DNA of 64,000 nt from Pusillimonas sp. MFBS29 (GTDB lineage: Bacteria; Pseudomonadota; Gammaproteobacteria; Burkholderiales; Burkholderiaceae_B): the NCBI RefSeq assembly GCF_020687695.1, contig NZ_JAJEWL010000004.1:186001-250000 (forward strand), given 5' to 3'. The notes under the pieces were generated by a model. The model did no database searches. It was not told the origin of the DNA and worked only from the letters and a program-made list of their open reading frames with translations. This document shows, piece by piece, positions 42,979 to 52,519 of this stretch. A program made the position numbers and the translations under genes. Positions within the stretch are counted from its first letter, which is position 1. Every line of letters starts with the position of its first letter.

Positions 42979-44997
42979 GTGTTCAACACTTTACTGATAG
43001 CCAATCGCGGCGAGATCGCCTGCCGCGTGGCGGCTACCGCCCGCCGCCTGGGCCTGCGCACCGTGGCCGTGTATTCAGATGCCGATGCCAATGCACGCCA
43101 TGTGGCAGCCTGCGACACCGCCGTGCACATCGGCGGAGCCGAACCGCGTGAAAGCTACCTGCGCGCCCAAGTCATACTGGAAGCCGCCCGCAAGACCGGC
43201 GCCCAGGCCGTACACCCGGGCTATGGCTTTCTTTCCGAGAACGAAGCTTTTTCACAAGCCTGCGCCGATGCGGGAATCATCTTCGTAGGCCCGCCCAACA
43301 GCGCCATCGCTGCCATGGGCAGCAAATCGGCCGCCAAGACACTGATGGAAAAAGCCGGCGTGCCGCTGGTGCCGGGCTACCATGGCGACAACCAGGATCC
43401 GCAATTTCTCCAGTCGCAAGCCGATGCAATAGGCTATCCGGTACTGATCAAGGCCAGCGCCGGTGGCGGCGGAAAAGGCATGCGCATCGTCGAGAACACT
43501 GCCGCCTTTGCCGAAGCCCTGGCTTCCTGCAAACGCGAAGCAGCCAGCAGCTTCGGCGACGACAAAGTCCTGATCGAGCGCTATCTGCAAAAGCCCAGGC
43601 ATATTGAAATACAGGTCTTTGCCGACACACAGGGCAATTGCGTCTATCTGTTTGAACGCGACTGCTCGGTGCAGCGGCGCCATCAGAAAGTGATAGAAGA
43701 AGCCCCCGCCCCCGGCATGACCGACGAACGCCGCAAGGCGATGGGCGAAGCCGCCGTCGCGGCAGCGCGCGCGGTCAATTATGTGGGCGCCGGTACCGTC
43801 GAATTCATTGCCGAACCCGATGGCCGCTTCTACTTCATGGAAATGAATACACGACTGCAGGTCGAGCATCCGGTGACCGAAATGATTACCGGCCACGATC
43901 TGGTCGAATGGCAGTTGCGCATCGCCGCCGGCGAACCCTTGCCCGTGACCCAGGAAGAGCTGGGCATTACCGGACACGCCATCGAGGCGCGCATCTATGC
44001 CGAGAATCCCGACAAAGGGTTTCTGCCGTCCATCGGCACGCTGAGCACCCTGGACTTCCCCGCTCACGTGGCCTTTTGCAATGGCGACGTCCGCATAGAC
44101 GGCGGCGTGCAGGCCGGCGACACCATCACACCGTTCTACGATCCCATGATCGCCAAGCTGATCGTACGGGGCGATGACCGCGAACAGGCGCGCGCGCGCA
44201 TGGTTCAGGCTCTGGGCGAGATACGCAGTGTGGGCCTGCAAACCAATATCGCCTTCCTGCGCAGGCTGATGCTGGACGACGCGTTTGCGCAGGCAGACCT
44301 TGACACCGGCCTGATAGAACGCCGGCACGACAGCCTTTTCCCGCCGGTGCAAGCTGCCAGCGACAGTACGCTGGCGCTGGGCATTGTGGCTATCCTCGCA
44401 CACCGGGGTTTGCTGCATTCCGTCAGGCGTCAGAACAAGGCCCCCGTCGACCCCTGGGCGCGTGTCGATGGCTGGCGCATCGGTGGCCACTATACCCAGG
44501 CCTTTGAACTGCTCGACCAGGACGAGCTGCGGCAGATTTCCATTCAGCGCCGGCACGAGCAATGGCTATTCCAGCACCAGGGCGACCCGGTATCGCTGGA
44601 ATGGGATGCCCAATTACTGTCACCCGGCCAGTATCGACTGCGCCTGCGACTGGACGGCGCCGACTCCTTTGCCACGGTCGCGGTGCGCGGTGAACAGCTG
44701 CATGTGTTCCGCGACGGGGCGGTTCATCTTCTGCAACTGCACGATGCCGTCGAGCACGCGCAGGACGACGGTGACGCCATGGGCGGCGGGCTGACCGCGC
44801 CCATGCCGGGCAAGATCATCTCGATTGCCGTGAAGGCGGGCGACACCGTGAAAAGCGGCGACGCCTTGTTGGTGATGGAGGCCATGAAAATGGAACACAC
44901 CATACTGGCACCGGCCGATGGCACCGTGCAGGAAGTATTCTTCCAGGTAGGCGATCAGGTGACTGATGGTGCCGAGCTGATCGCCATCGGCGAATAA
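42979..44997 (+). CDS. liuD: Methylcrotonyl-CoA carboxylase, biotin (alpha) subunit
   Basis: A 672-residue protein with an N-terminal biotin carboxylase (LLIANRGEIACRV, SAGGGGKGMRIV, ERDCSVQRRHQKVIEEAPAP, FYFMEMNTRLQVEHPVTE), a middle BT-type domain and a C-terminal biotin carrier. The biotinylated lysine is Lys637 in VMEAMKMEHTIL. The start is GTG with a strong AAGGAG site. It pairs with the preceding carboxyltransferase. No 3-methylglutaconyl-CoA hydratase (liuC) or HMG-CoA lyase (liuE) gene follows, so those steps must be encoded elsewhere. Confidence 0.96.
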   Translation: MFNTLLIANRGEIACRVAATARRLGLRTVAVYSDADANARHVAACDTAVHIGGAEPRESYLRAQVILEAARKTGAQAVHPGYGFLSENEAFSQACADAGIIFVGPPNSAIAAMGSKSAAKTLMEKAGVPLVPGYHGDNQDPQFLQSQADAIGYPVLIKASAGGGGKGMRIVENTAAFAEALASCKREAASSFGDDKVLIERYLQKPRHIEIQVFADTQGNCVYLFERDCSVQRRHQKVIEEAPAPGMTDERRKAMGEAAVAAARAVNYVGAGTVEFIAEPDGRFYFMEMNTRLQVEHPVTEMITGHDLVEWQLRIAAGEPLPVTQEELGITGHAIEARIYAENPDKGFLPSIGTLSTLDFPAHVAFCNGDVRIDGGVQAGDTITPFYDPMIAKLIVRGDDREQARARMVQALGEIRSVGLQTNIAFLRRLMLDDAFAQADLDTGLIERRHDSLFPPVQAASDSTLALGIVAILAHRGLLHSVRRQNKAPVDPWARVDGWRIGGHYTQAFELLDQDELRQISIQRRHEQWLFQHQGDPVSLEWDAQLLSPGQYRLRLRLDGADSFATVAVRGEQLHVFRDGAVHLLQLHDAVEHAQDDGDAMGGGLTAPMPGKIISIAVKAGDTVKSGDALLVMEAMKMEHTILAPADGTVQEVFFQVGDQVTDGAELIAIGE

Positions 44998-45014
44998 GCA
45001 CAGCCGGTCGTGAA

Positions 45015-45041
45015 TGACCCCATGATGCAATCATGGGGTCA
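45015..45041. repeat. Perfect 12-bp inverted repeat at the liuD / lysR junction
   Basis: TGACCCCATGAT (45015-45026) and ATCATGGGGTCA (45030-45041) pair perfectly around a 3-base loop. The right arm contains the end and stop codon of the convergent LysR gene. No T-run on either side, so termination would be atypical. Confidence 0.5.
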
Positions 45042-45924
45042 GATCCACTTCGGTAATCCAGTCGACAAAGGTACTCACAACCTTGGTGCGCGAGCGGGCT
45101 TTACGCACACACAGAAAATAGCCCTGCCGTGCCAGGGCTGTCGTCTGGACCGGCTCGATCAGCTCTTGTTTGCGCAAGGCTTCCATGGCCAGACAGCGCG
45201 GCACCAGCCCTGCTCCAAGTCCCTGTTTTGCTGCGGCGATAATCATGTCGTATTGACCAAAGCTGGGGCCCAGATGCGCGGTCGTGCCTGGCAGCCTGAA
45301 CGCCTGAAACCACTGCACCCAGGCATGTGGAACATTGAAGTGCTGCAAAAGCGTAGCGCGGCGAAAGTCGCCCGGACCAGTCAAACACCAGTTTTGGGCA
45401 TATTCGCGCGTACACACCACCGACTGTTCCTTGCCAATCAGGTAGCGCGACATGGCTCCGGGCCATTCACCTTCACCGAACTGAATCGCCACATCAAGGT
45501 GCTCGCTTGCCGCAAAATCATGCGTGTGCTCGTAAGGCGCGAAATGCAGACTTATGGATGGGTGCCTGCGGTAAAAGTCGGCCAGCAAAGGCATCAGTAC
45601 TTGCGTCGCCAGCGTGGGTGGAACCGAAATCGTTATATTCTGCTTCTGGCCTCTGCCCGAGGCCAGGTGGTTGCTTGCATCCACCAGTATCCTGAGTGAT
45701 GTCTGCGCATGCTCAAGAAAGAACACGCCTGCCTCGGTGAGAATCAACCGGTTGCTCTGGCGCAGGAACAAAGGTGTACCCAAATAAGTTTCCAGGTTGG
45801 CTACCTGTCGGCTCACCGCGCCCTGCGTGACAAATAGCTCACTAGCCGCCTTGGTGAAGCTGGCATGGCGGGCAGAGGCCTCAAACGCCTGCAGCTCAGT
45901 AATGGAAGGGCATATTTTTTTCAT
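45031..45924 (-). CDS. LysR-family transcriptional regulator (GcvA-like)
   Basis: A 297-residue LTTR. The N-terminal helix-turn-helix (LQAFEASARHASFTKAASELFVTQGAVSRQVANLETYLGTPLF) and the effector domain opening (ITISVPPTLATQVLMPLLADFYRRHP) and ASEHLDVAIQFGEGEWPG match the GcvA/AmpR branch. It is divergent from the amidohydrolase gene at 46073, the usual arrangement for an LTTR and its target; a dyad CCAAAAA...TTTTTGG lies between them. The inducer is probably the amide or amino acid handled by the downstream genes. Confidence 0.92.
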   Translation of the reverse strand: MKKICPSITELQAFEASARHASFTKAASELFVTQGAVSRQVANLETYLGTPLFLRQSNRLILTEAGVFFLEHAQTSLRILVDASNHLASGRGQKQNITISVPPTLATQVLMPLLADFYRRHPSISLHFAPYEHTHDFAASEHLDVAIQFGEGEWPGAMSRYLIGKEQSVVCTREYAQNWCLTGPGDFRRATLLQHFNVPHAWVQWFQAFRLPGTTAHLGPSFGQYDMIIAAAKQGLGAGLVPRCLAMEALRKQELIEPVQTTALARQGYFLCVRKARSRTKVVSTFVDWITEVDLTP

Positions 45925-45955
45925 TCTTGCAGTTCGTTGTTCGCTGGTCGTTATT

Positions 45956-46017
45956 CCAAAAACTCATGCTTACATCAGTATTTTTGGTTTGCGCTGGACG
46001 CAAGGCTTTCCTATGCT
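45956..46017 (+). promoter_or_regulatory. Candidate LysR-type site and promoter of the amidohydrolase operon
   Basis: CCAAAAA (45956-45962) and TTTTTGG (45981-45987) form a dyad separated by 18 bases. Immediately after it are TTGCGC (45989-45994), a 17-base spacer and TATGCT (46012-46017), a weak promoter. A dyad abutting a weak -35 box fits activation by the divergent LysR protein. Confidence 0.4.
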
Positions 46018-46072
46018 GACCGGGCCAAGCTGAATACCATCAATTATTGGCCACACGGAGACTTACAAAGAA

Positions 46073-47350
46073 ATGGAAATGCCGGAAGCTACAACCATCG
46101 CATTCAAACATTGCACAATTCTGCACCCTGAAACGGGCAGTCTTGAGGCCGGTAAATGCATAGTGGTCGAGAACGGCCGCATCTCGGCCATCGCAGATGA
46201 TAGCGCAGCGCCGGAAAAAGCCATAGATGCCAAAGGCCTTACCGTGATGCCCGGCATGATCGACTGCCATGTACACGTCATTGCCTCCGACATGGACCTT
46301 GGGCGCAATGCCTTGCTCCCCAATGTGCTGGCAAGCTTTCGATCCATTCCCATTCTCCGCCGCATGATTGAACGGGGATTCACCACAGTACGTGACGCCG
46401 GCGGTGCAGATTACTCCCTGGCCCAGGCAACCGAAACCGGACTGATCACCGGACCGCGTATTTTCCCGTCTGGCCGCGCCCTGTCTCAAACAGGCGGCCA
46501 CGGAGACTTCCGCGCGCGCAACGACATCATCGAACCGTGCGCCTGCTCGCAGAAGGTGGGCGCAATTGCCCGCGTGGTCGACGGCGTCGATAACGTAAGG
46601 CGGGCAGTACGCGAAGAGATTCAAAAAGGCGCCACACAGATCAAGATCATGGCGTCGGGTGGCGTTGCATCGCCCAATGATCCGATTCATTTTCTGGGAT
46701 ATTCCGAAGATGAAATCATTGCGATTGTTGAAGAAGCCAGCAACGCCGGCACTTATGTCATGGCTCACGCCTATACGCCCCAGGCTATCCAGCGCGCGAT
46801 CAAATGCGGCGTGCGCACCATCGAGCACGGCAACCTGCTCGACGAAGCCACGGCAAGAATCATGGTGGAACACGGAGCATTCCTGGTGCCAACAACGGTC
46901 ACCTACGATGCGCTGTTCAACGACGGTCCTCGCTTCGGCTTCCCGCCGGCGCTCATGCCCAAGATCGAAGCGGTACGTTCCGCAGGCATCCGGGCATTAA
47001 GCATCGCGCATGAAGCCGGTGTGGAAATGGCCTTCGGATCCGATCTTCTGGGCAAGACTCATGATCAGCAAGCCAACGAATTCAAGATTCGCGCAGACAT
47101 TCTGGGCAATCTCGAAGCCATCCGTTCGGCCACCACCGTCGCTGCCAAAGTATTGCAGCGTGAACAGGAACTGGGGGTAGTGAAAGAAGGTGCCTACGCC
47201 GATCTCTTGTTCATCGACGGCAATCCGCTGGATGACATCAGCGTCTTGCTGAATCAAGGCAGCAAATTAAAAGCCATCATGAAAAATGGGGAATGGGTCA
47301 AGAACGAGCTTGAAAACCAACCCGCCCAGGATAGCGCCACCAGGGCGTAG
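46073..47350 (+). CDS. Metal-dependent amidohydrolase
   Basis: A 425-residue amidohydrolase-superfamily enzyme of the imidazolonepropionase/prolidase-like group. Zinc motif HVH is in MPGMIDCHVHVIASDMD; the bridging lysine probably in KIMASGGVASPNDP; later ligands in MAHAYTPQAIQRAIKCGVRTIEHGN and the catalytic Asp in MAFGSDLLGK. The C-terminus has the usual KEGAYADLLFIDGNPLDDI strand. Members hydrolyse N-acyl amino acids, dipeptides or related amides. There is no signal peptide, so it acts after import. It is followed by a complete Liv-type importer, indicating uptake and hydrolysis of one compound class; the true substrate is unknown. Confidence 0.88.
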   Translation: MEMPEATTIAFKHCTILHPETGSLEAGKCIVVENGRISAIADDSAAPEKAIDAKGLTVMPGMIDCHVHVIASDMDLGRNALLPNVLASFRSIPILRRMIERGFTTVRDAGGADYSLAQATETGLITGPRIFPSGRALSQTGGHGDFRARNDIIEPCACSQKVGAIARVVDGVDNVRRAVREEIQKGATQIKIMASGGVASPNDPIHFLGYSEDEIIAIVEEASNAGTYVMAHAYTPQAIQRAIKCGVRTIEHGNLLDEATARIMVEHGAFLVPTTVTYDALFNDGPRFGFPPALMPKIEAVRSAGIRALSIAHEAGVEMAFGSDLLGKTHDQQANEFKIRADILGNLEAIRSATTVAAKVLQREQELGVVKEGAYADLLFIDGNPLDDISVLLNQGSKLKAIMKNGEWVKNELENQPAQDSATRA

Positions 47351-47417
47351 CGCATCAATGCCGCACCGGCAGTATGCAACAGGGCAGTACCTCAATACCT
47401 AACAGGAGAAGACAAAC

Positions 47418-48644
47418 ATGAAAAAGAATCATCGCAAGATGCTGAAGGCCGCCTCTGTCCTGGCCGCAGCCATGGCTCTGCCTATGGGTGCACAGGCTCA
47501 GGCCAGCAACGAGTTTCTGGTTGGCGCCATGGCGCCTGTCACCGGTGCAGGCGCACCTTACGGCGGCAACATGCTTCAAGCCATGGAAATCGCCGCCAAG
47601 GAAGTGAACGACGCCGGCGGCATGGCCGGTCGCACGCTGCGCCTCGTTTCCGAAGACTCCCAGACACAACCCCAGGCAGCCGTCCTGGCGGCCAAGAAGC
47701 TGATCGAAATCAACAAGGTCCAGGCCATACTTGGCACCTGGGCCTCGGGCGTCAGCCTGGCCGTTCTGCCCCTGACTGATGCCGCCAACATCATCGAAAT
47801 GAACGTTTCGGGTGCGCCTGCCATCTCTGAAATAGACAAGAAGGATCTGGTGTGGCGTTTTCAGGCAACCAACGATCGCTTCGGACGCGCGTTTGCCGCC
47901 ATCGCTGAAAAGAATGGCTATAAGCGCCCCGCCACCATGGCCTTCAACAACGCATCAGGCCGCGGCAACACCGACGGCTTCATCAAGGCCTGGGAAGCAA
48001 AGGGCGGCAAAGTTCTGGCCAACGTCGTGTACGAGCCCAACCGCACCAGCTATCGTTCCGAACTGCAGCAGGTTCTGGCCACCAACCCCGACGTAATCGT
48101 CATGGGATCGTATCTGCCCGATACCACCATCATTTTGCGCGAGTGGTATCAATCGGGCGCGGATAATGCCTGGATCATTCCCGGCTGGGCCGCCAACCCC
48201 AAACTGGTGGAAGCGCTTGGCGCCGAAGCAACCAACGGCATTATCTCCGTTGACACCGTTTCCAACACCGATGCCGACAGCTACAAGGATCTGAGCGACC
48301 GCTATCGTAAGGCGACCAACACCGAGCTTGCCGACAACGTCTACGCAGCCATGACCTACGACATGGTGATCAGCCTGGCATTGGCCGCCCACAAGGCCGG
48401 CCCCGACGCCACGTCACAACAGATCAGCGATCAGATCCGTTCCGTGTCCAACCCCGACGGAGAGAAAGTCTATTCCTACGCAACAGGAAAGAAACTGCTC
48501 GATGAAGGCAAGGAAATCGATTATGAAGGCGCATCCAGCCGCCTGAACTTCGATGAATACGGTGATTCCAATCCTGACTTCGGTGTTTACGTCATCAAGG
48601 AAGGGAAGTTCGAACGCGTCGACACGATTTCGCTCGATAAGTAA
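47418..48644 (+). CDS. Branched-chain amino-acid ABC transporter binding protein (LivJ-like)
   Basis: A 408-residue periplasmic binding protein of the leucine-binding family. A signal peptide (KAASVLAAAMALPMGAQA) precedes FLVGAMAPVTGAGAPYGGNMLQAMEIAAKEVNDAGGMAGRTL. AGGAGAA precedes the ATG. The ligand is not necessarily a branched-chain amino acid: this family also binds amides, urea and aromatic compounds, and the amidohydrolase next door argues for an amide-type ligand. Confidence 0.92.
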   Translation: MKKNHRKMLKAASVLAAAMALPMGAQAQASNEFLVGAMAPVTGAGAPYGGNMLQAMEIAAKEVNDAGGMAGRTLRLVSEDSQTQPQAAVLAAKKLIEINKVQAILGTWASGVSLAVLPLTDAANIIEMNVSGAPAISEIDKKDLVWRFQATNDRFGRAFAAIAEKNGYKRPATMAFNNASGRGNTDGFIKAWEAKGGKVLANVVYEPNRTSYRSELQQVLATNPDVIVMGSYLPDTTIILREWYQSGADNAWIIPGWAANPKLVEALGAEATNGIISVDTVSNTDADSYKDLSDRYRKATNTELADNVYAAMTYDMVISLALAAHKAGPDATSQQISDQIRSVSNPDGEKVYSYATGKKLLDEGKEIDYEGASSRLNFDEYGDSNPDFGVYVIKEGKFERVDTISLDK

Positions 48645-48661
48645 AAACAGGCGTTTACCTT

Positions 48662-49537
48662 ATGTCCGGCACCTTCTTCATCAACCTGCTCATCAATGGC
48701 CTTATCGAGGGCATGATTATTGCCCTGCCTGCGCTGGCATTGACACTGGTGCTGGACATCAGCAAATTTCCGAACGTCGCGGTCGGCGACACCATGACGG
48801 TCGGCGCATACGCGGCACTTGCGTTTCAAACCGTAGGCGTCCCGTATTTCGTGCTTTCCGTCGGTGGTGCAATGGTGGTGTGCATGCTGTTAAGCCTGGC
48901 CACCTATCATTTTGTCTTCCGCAAGCTGGCGCGCGGCCGCATGGTCGTCAGTCTGCTGGCATCGGTAGGCCTGGCCTTCATGATGCGCAGCGTGCTGCAG
49001 CTTAGCGTCAGCAGCCAGCCGCAAACCTACGACTTCCCTCTGGTGCGCGCATGGAATTTCAACGGTATCCGCATCCTTCCGTCCGACCTGTGGGCCTTGC
49101 TGACCACTATCGTCACCCTTTTGATCGTTTTTGGCATATTCCGGTATACCGACCTTGGCAGACGACTGAGGGCAATCGCCGATAATCCGGAGCTTGCCCG
49201 GGCCAGTGCCATTCGGTCCAGAACCCTGATCTGGTTTCTATGGTGCCTGTTCGGAGCCCTTTCCGCACTGGGCGGTGTGCTGATTGCGTCCAAGAGCGTT
49301 CTTTTGCCCGAATTCGGCTGGGAATTCATCATTCCGGCTTTCTCGGCCGTTATCCTGGGCGGCATAGGCAATCCCGTGGGCGCCGTACTGGGCGCGGTGA
49401 TCATGGGCATCGCACAAGAACTGTCCATCGCATTTGTTGGCCCTTCATACAAAATCGTCATCGCATTCGCCGTACTGATCATCGTGCTGCTGATCAGACC
49501 CGCAGGCTTGTTGGGTATGGCTGAGAAGGCCCGCTGA
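48662..49537 (+). CDS. Branched-chain amino-acid ABC transporter permease LivH-like
   Basis: A 291-residue permease with about eight helices. LivH hallmarks: NLLINGLIEGMIIALPALALTLVLDISKFPNVAVGD near the start and the conserved ATPase-contact region GRRLRAIADNPELARASAI, then GGIGNPVGAVLGAVIMGI. It begins 17 bases after the binding-protein gene. Confidence 0.92.
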   Translation: MSGTFFINLLINGLIEGMIIALPALALTLVLDISKFPNVAVGDTMTVGAYAALAFQTVGVPYFVLSVGGAMVVCMLLSLATYHFVFRKLARGRMVVSLLASVGLAFMMRSVLQLSVSSQPQTYDFPLVRAWNFNGIRILPSDLWALLTTIVTLLIVFGIFRYTDLGRRLRAIADNPELARASAIRSRTLIWFLWCLFGALSALGGVLIASKSVLLPEFGWEFIIPAFSAVILGGIGNPVGAVLGAVIMGIAQELSIAFVGPSYKIVIAFAVLIIVLLIRPAGLLGMAEKAR

Positions 49538-49550
49538 GGAAAGGGTAACC

Positions 49551-50429
49551 ATGGAAGCTTATCTCATATCCATCTGCATCATTGGTGCCATTTATGCCCT
49601 GCTGGCCATAGGCCTGAACATCCAGTACGGCGAGACCGGCCTGATCAATTTCGGTCATGTTGCCTATTTCGCCATTGGTGCTTACGCCTCTGCCATTTTG
49701 TCGGCCAAAGGCGTCCCCGTGCCCCTTGCCATCGTCGTGGCCGGACTGGTTGCCGCAGTCGGCGCCGTGCCCATAGGCATGGCGGCGCTACGGCTAAAAG
49801 AAGACTACTTTGCCATCGTCACATTGGGCTTTGCAGAAGCCGTCCGAATCTTCGTTCAGCAAGAAGACTGGCTCACCAATGGCGTGCAAGGCATTTCGTC
49901 CATCAGTCCGCTGGTTCCTGCTGCCGCAGGGGCTGCGCAAAATATCATCTTCGCCGCGGTGACCGTAGGCGTCGTGCTGCTGGCCATGCTTGCGGTATAT
50001 CTGCTGCAGAACAGTACGTTCGGACGGATACTGCGCGCGATCCGCGACAATGAAGTCGCCGTTATCGCACTGGGCAAGAACACCGCGGGCTTCAAGATCA
50101 AGGTGCTGATGTTCGGCTCCTTCCTGGCCGGTCTGGCGGGCGCGTTCTATGCCCATTTCATCAGTTTCATATCACCCGAACAATTTATCGCCCTGGTTAC
50201 CTTCTATGTCTGGATGTCCATTATCCTGGGCGGTGTGGGCACCATGAAAGGCTCGCTGCTGGGAAGCCTTGCATTAGTGATCCTGCTGGAAGGCTCGCGT
50301 TTCATTGGAGACTTCCTGCCAGGCATTTCAGACGTACAGATGGCCCATGTGCGCTTGGGCATCATCGGCCTCGTCCTCGTGCTGTTCAGCCTATACCGTC
50401 CCCAGGGAATTTTCGGAAAAACGGACTAA
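49551..50429 (+). CDS. Branched-chain amino-acid ABC transporter permease LivM-like
   Basis: A 292-residue permease with about eight helices and the LivM pattern LNIQYGETGLINFGHVAYFAIGAYASAIL, followed by the coupling region GRILRAIRDNEVAVIALGKN and GGVGTMKGSLLGS. AGGAAAGGG precedes the ATG, 13 bases after livH. Pairs with LivH as the channel heterodimer. Confidence 0.92.
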   Translation: MEAYLISICIIGAIYALLAIGLNIQYGETGLINFGHVAYFAIGAYASAILSAKGVPVPLAIVVAGLVAAVGAVPIGMAALRLKEDYFAIVTLGFAEAVRIFVQQEDWLTNGVQGISSISPLVPAAAGAAQNIIFAAVTVGVVLLAMLAVYLLQNSTFGRILRAIRDNEVAVIALGKNTAGFKIKVLMFGSFLAGLAGAFYAHFISFISPEQFIALVTFYVWMSIILGGVGTMKGSLLGSLALVILLEGSRFIGDFLPGISDVQMAHVRLGIIGLVLVLFSLYRPQGIFGKTD

Positions 50430-50438
50430 GGACGCCAG

Positions 50439-51194
50439 ATGCTTAAAGTCAACAACGTCTCGGTCAAATACGGTGTCTTCACCGCTGTCGACAATGCCTG
50501 CCTGACGATCGCCAAAGGCGAAACCATCGGCCTTGCAGGAACGAACGGAGCAGGCAAATCAACCTTGTTTGCAGCCATTGCCGGCCAGCTCACCGCCACC
50601 AGCGGCAACATTACATTCAAAGGCAAAGAATTACTGGGTCTGCCCGCCTACAAAAGGGCGGAACAAGGCCTGTGCCGGAGCTTTCAGGTACCGCGCGAGT
50701 TCGGCAAGCTCACGGTACTCGAGAACCTCCTGGTTGCCGCACGCGACTCTCATCAAGAGAACATGCTGACAGCCTGGCTGGGCCGGCGCTCAATGCACCA
50801 GAAAACAGCCCGTCGCACTGAACAGGCCGATGCCATTTTGCACACACTGGGCATTCATCATGTGCGCGATCTGGCGGCGGCACAACTGTCGGGCGGCCAG
50901 AAGAAACTGCTGGAATTGGCACGCATACTGATGCAGGAGCCGGAGCTCATTCTTCTGGATGAGCCTTTCGCCGGCGTGAACCCGGTGCGCATAGGCGAGA
51001 TGATGGATATCTTCAGGCGGCTGAAGGAACAGGGTTTTGCCCTGCTGATCGTCGAACATCATTTGCAGGCGCTGAAAGAACTTTCCTCGAGAATGTACGT
51101 AATGGATCAAGGCCGGATGATCGCCGAAGGCGCACCAGCCGACGTGCTGAGCTCTCCAACGGTACAGGAAGCCTACATGGGGGGCGTAATATGA
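50439..51194 (+). CDS. ABC transporter ATP-binding protein LivG-like
   Basis: A 251-residue ATPase. Walker A GTNGAGKST, signature LSGGQKKLLELARILMQEPELILLDEPFAGVNP (with Walker B) and the switch histidine in LLIVEHH are intact. The VNP after Walker B is typical of LivG. Its stop overlaps the start of livF (ATGA). Confidence 0.92.
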   Translation: MLKVNNVSVKYGVFTAVDNACLTIAKGETIGLAGTNGAGKSTLFAAIAGQLTATSGNITFKGKELLGLPAYKRAEQGLCRSFQVPREFGKLTVLENLLVAARDSHQENMLTAWLGRRSMHQKTARRTEQADAILHTLGIHHVRDLAAAQLSGGQKKLLELARILMQEPELILLDEPFAGVNPVRIGEMMDIFRRLKEQGFALLIVEHHLQALKELSSRMYVMDQGRMIAEGAPADVLSSPTVQEAYMGGVI

Positions 51195-51901
51195 ACCAAG
51201 TACTCGCAACCACTGCGCTCGCGGGCGGATACACGGATGTCAACATCATTCATGATATCAATCTGCATGTGAATCCCGAAGAAATCGTGACCATCGCGGG
51301 CACCAACGGCGCAGGCAAATCGACTTTTCTGAAAGCCTTGCTGGGACTGCTTCCCCGCACCGAAGGCACGGTGCACCTGTATGGTCAGGACATATCCGGG
51401 CTCTCTACCGAGTCAAGGATAGAACTGGGCCTGGCCTACGTGCCGCAAGTCACCAACGTATTTCGCAGCCTGACTGTCATGGAAAACCTGCAGGTTGCCG
51501 ACCGCAAGGTCTCGCGGCACCAGATCGACGAAATGCTGGCAGTCTTTCCGGCGCTCGGCACCCGCCTGTCACAAAGAGCCGGCACGTTGTCGGGCGGCGA
51601 ACGCCAACAGCTTGCCTTTGCCCGCGCCCTGATCCGCGCTCCCAAGATTATCGTTCTTGACGAGCCCACAGCCGCTCTGGCGCCCGGGCTTGTCCAATCG
51701 ATCTTCGACGTCATTGGCAAGCTGAAAGCCTTGAAAGTCGCCGTTCTGATGGTAGAACAGCGAGCCAGACAAGCTCTGGAAATCAGCGATCGCGGCTATA
51801 TTCTGGACCAGGGCAAGGTTGTGCTTTCGGGCAACGCACGAGAGCTGCTCGACAACCCCGAAATGACCGAGCTGTACCTGGGCACTCAGGCCCATACCTG
51901 A
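51191..51901 (+). CDS. ABC transporter ATP-binding protein LivF-like
   Basis: A 236-residue ATPase, the last gene of the importer operon. Walker A is GTNGAGKST, the signature LSGGERQQLAFARALIRAPKIIVLDEPTAALAP contains Walker B, and the switch region reads VLMVEQRARQAL, where LivF proteins have Gln or Arg in place of the usual His. The ATG overlaps the livG stop. No recognisable terminator follows. Confidence 0.92.
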   Translation: MNQVLATTALAGGYTDVNIIHDINLHVNPEEIVTIAGTNGAGKSTFLKALLGLLPRTEGTVHLYGQDISGLSTESRIELGLAYVPQVTNVFRSLTVMENLQVADRKVSRHQIDEMLAVFPALGTRLSQRAGTLSGGERQQLAFARALIRAPKIIVLDEPTAALAPGLVQSIFDVIGKLKALKVAVLMVEQRARQALEISDRGYILDQGKVVLSGNARELLDNPEMTELYLGTQAHT

Positions 51902-52051
51902 TGCAATACCACAAACCCTTGGCATAATTGCGCACCAGCACTGCCAAGTTGCCCGACACCGGAATTCAGCGTACAGTCGAGATTAACTTTACCGGTTTAC
52001 CTTTGATTTACTGGATTTCACATACAACTCGGCAACCGGAATCGCGCACCT

Positions 52052-52513
52052 ATGTTCGACATATTGGTTTATTTATTCGAAAACTACTACACGCCCCAGG
52101 CGTGTCCCGAAGCTGATGTCCTGGCACACAAGCTCGCTGCGGTAGGTTTCGAGCACGAAGACATCAACGACGCCCTGGGCTGGCTGCATGGGCTGGCCCA
52201 AACCACTGAAGAATGCGGCAAGCTCGCCCAAACCCAGTTGGGCAACAGCAAGCGCATTTTCACCGAATACGAATACCAGAGCCTGGGCACCGAAGCCATA
52301 GGCTTCATTACCTTCCTCGACAACTCCGGTGTACTGCCGCCCGCCCTGCGCGAGATCCTCATCGAGCGGGCTCAGGCTACCGGCGAAACCCCCATTTCCC
52401 TGGCCAAGATCAAGATCATTGCACTCATGGTGCTCTGGAGCCAGGAAGCCGAGGTCGATCACCTGGTATTCGAAGAGCTGCTGGCCGACGACCAGACCCG
52501 CCTGTCTCATTAG
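52052..52513 (+). CDS. smg: Smg family protein (DUF494)
   Basis: A 153-residue acidic, mostly helical soluble protein. The opening MFDILVYLFENYY and the closing LKIIALMVLWSQ-like stretch (here KIKIIALMVLWSQEAEVDHLVFEELL) identify Smg/DUF494, of unknown function, usually encoded near dprA and topA/topB; topB is indeed 3.5 kb away. The ~150 bases upstream hold no other gene and probably carry its promoter. Confidence 0.88.
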   Translation: MFDILVYLFENYYTPQACPEADVLAHKLAAVGFEHEDINDALGWLHGLAQTTEECGKLAQTQLGNSKRIFTEYEYQSLGTEAIGFITFLDNSGVLPPALREILIERAQATGETPISLAKIKIIALMVLWSQEAEVDHLVFEELLADDQTRLSH

Positions 52514-52519
52514 GAACGG

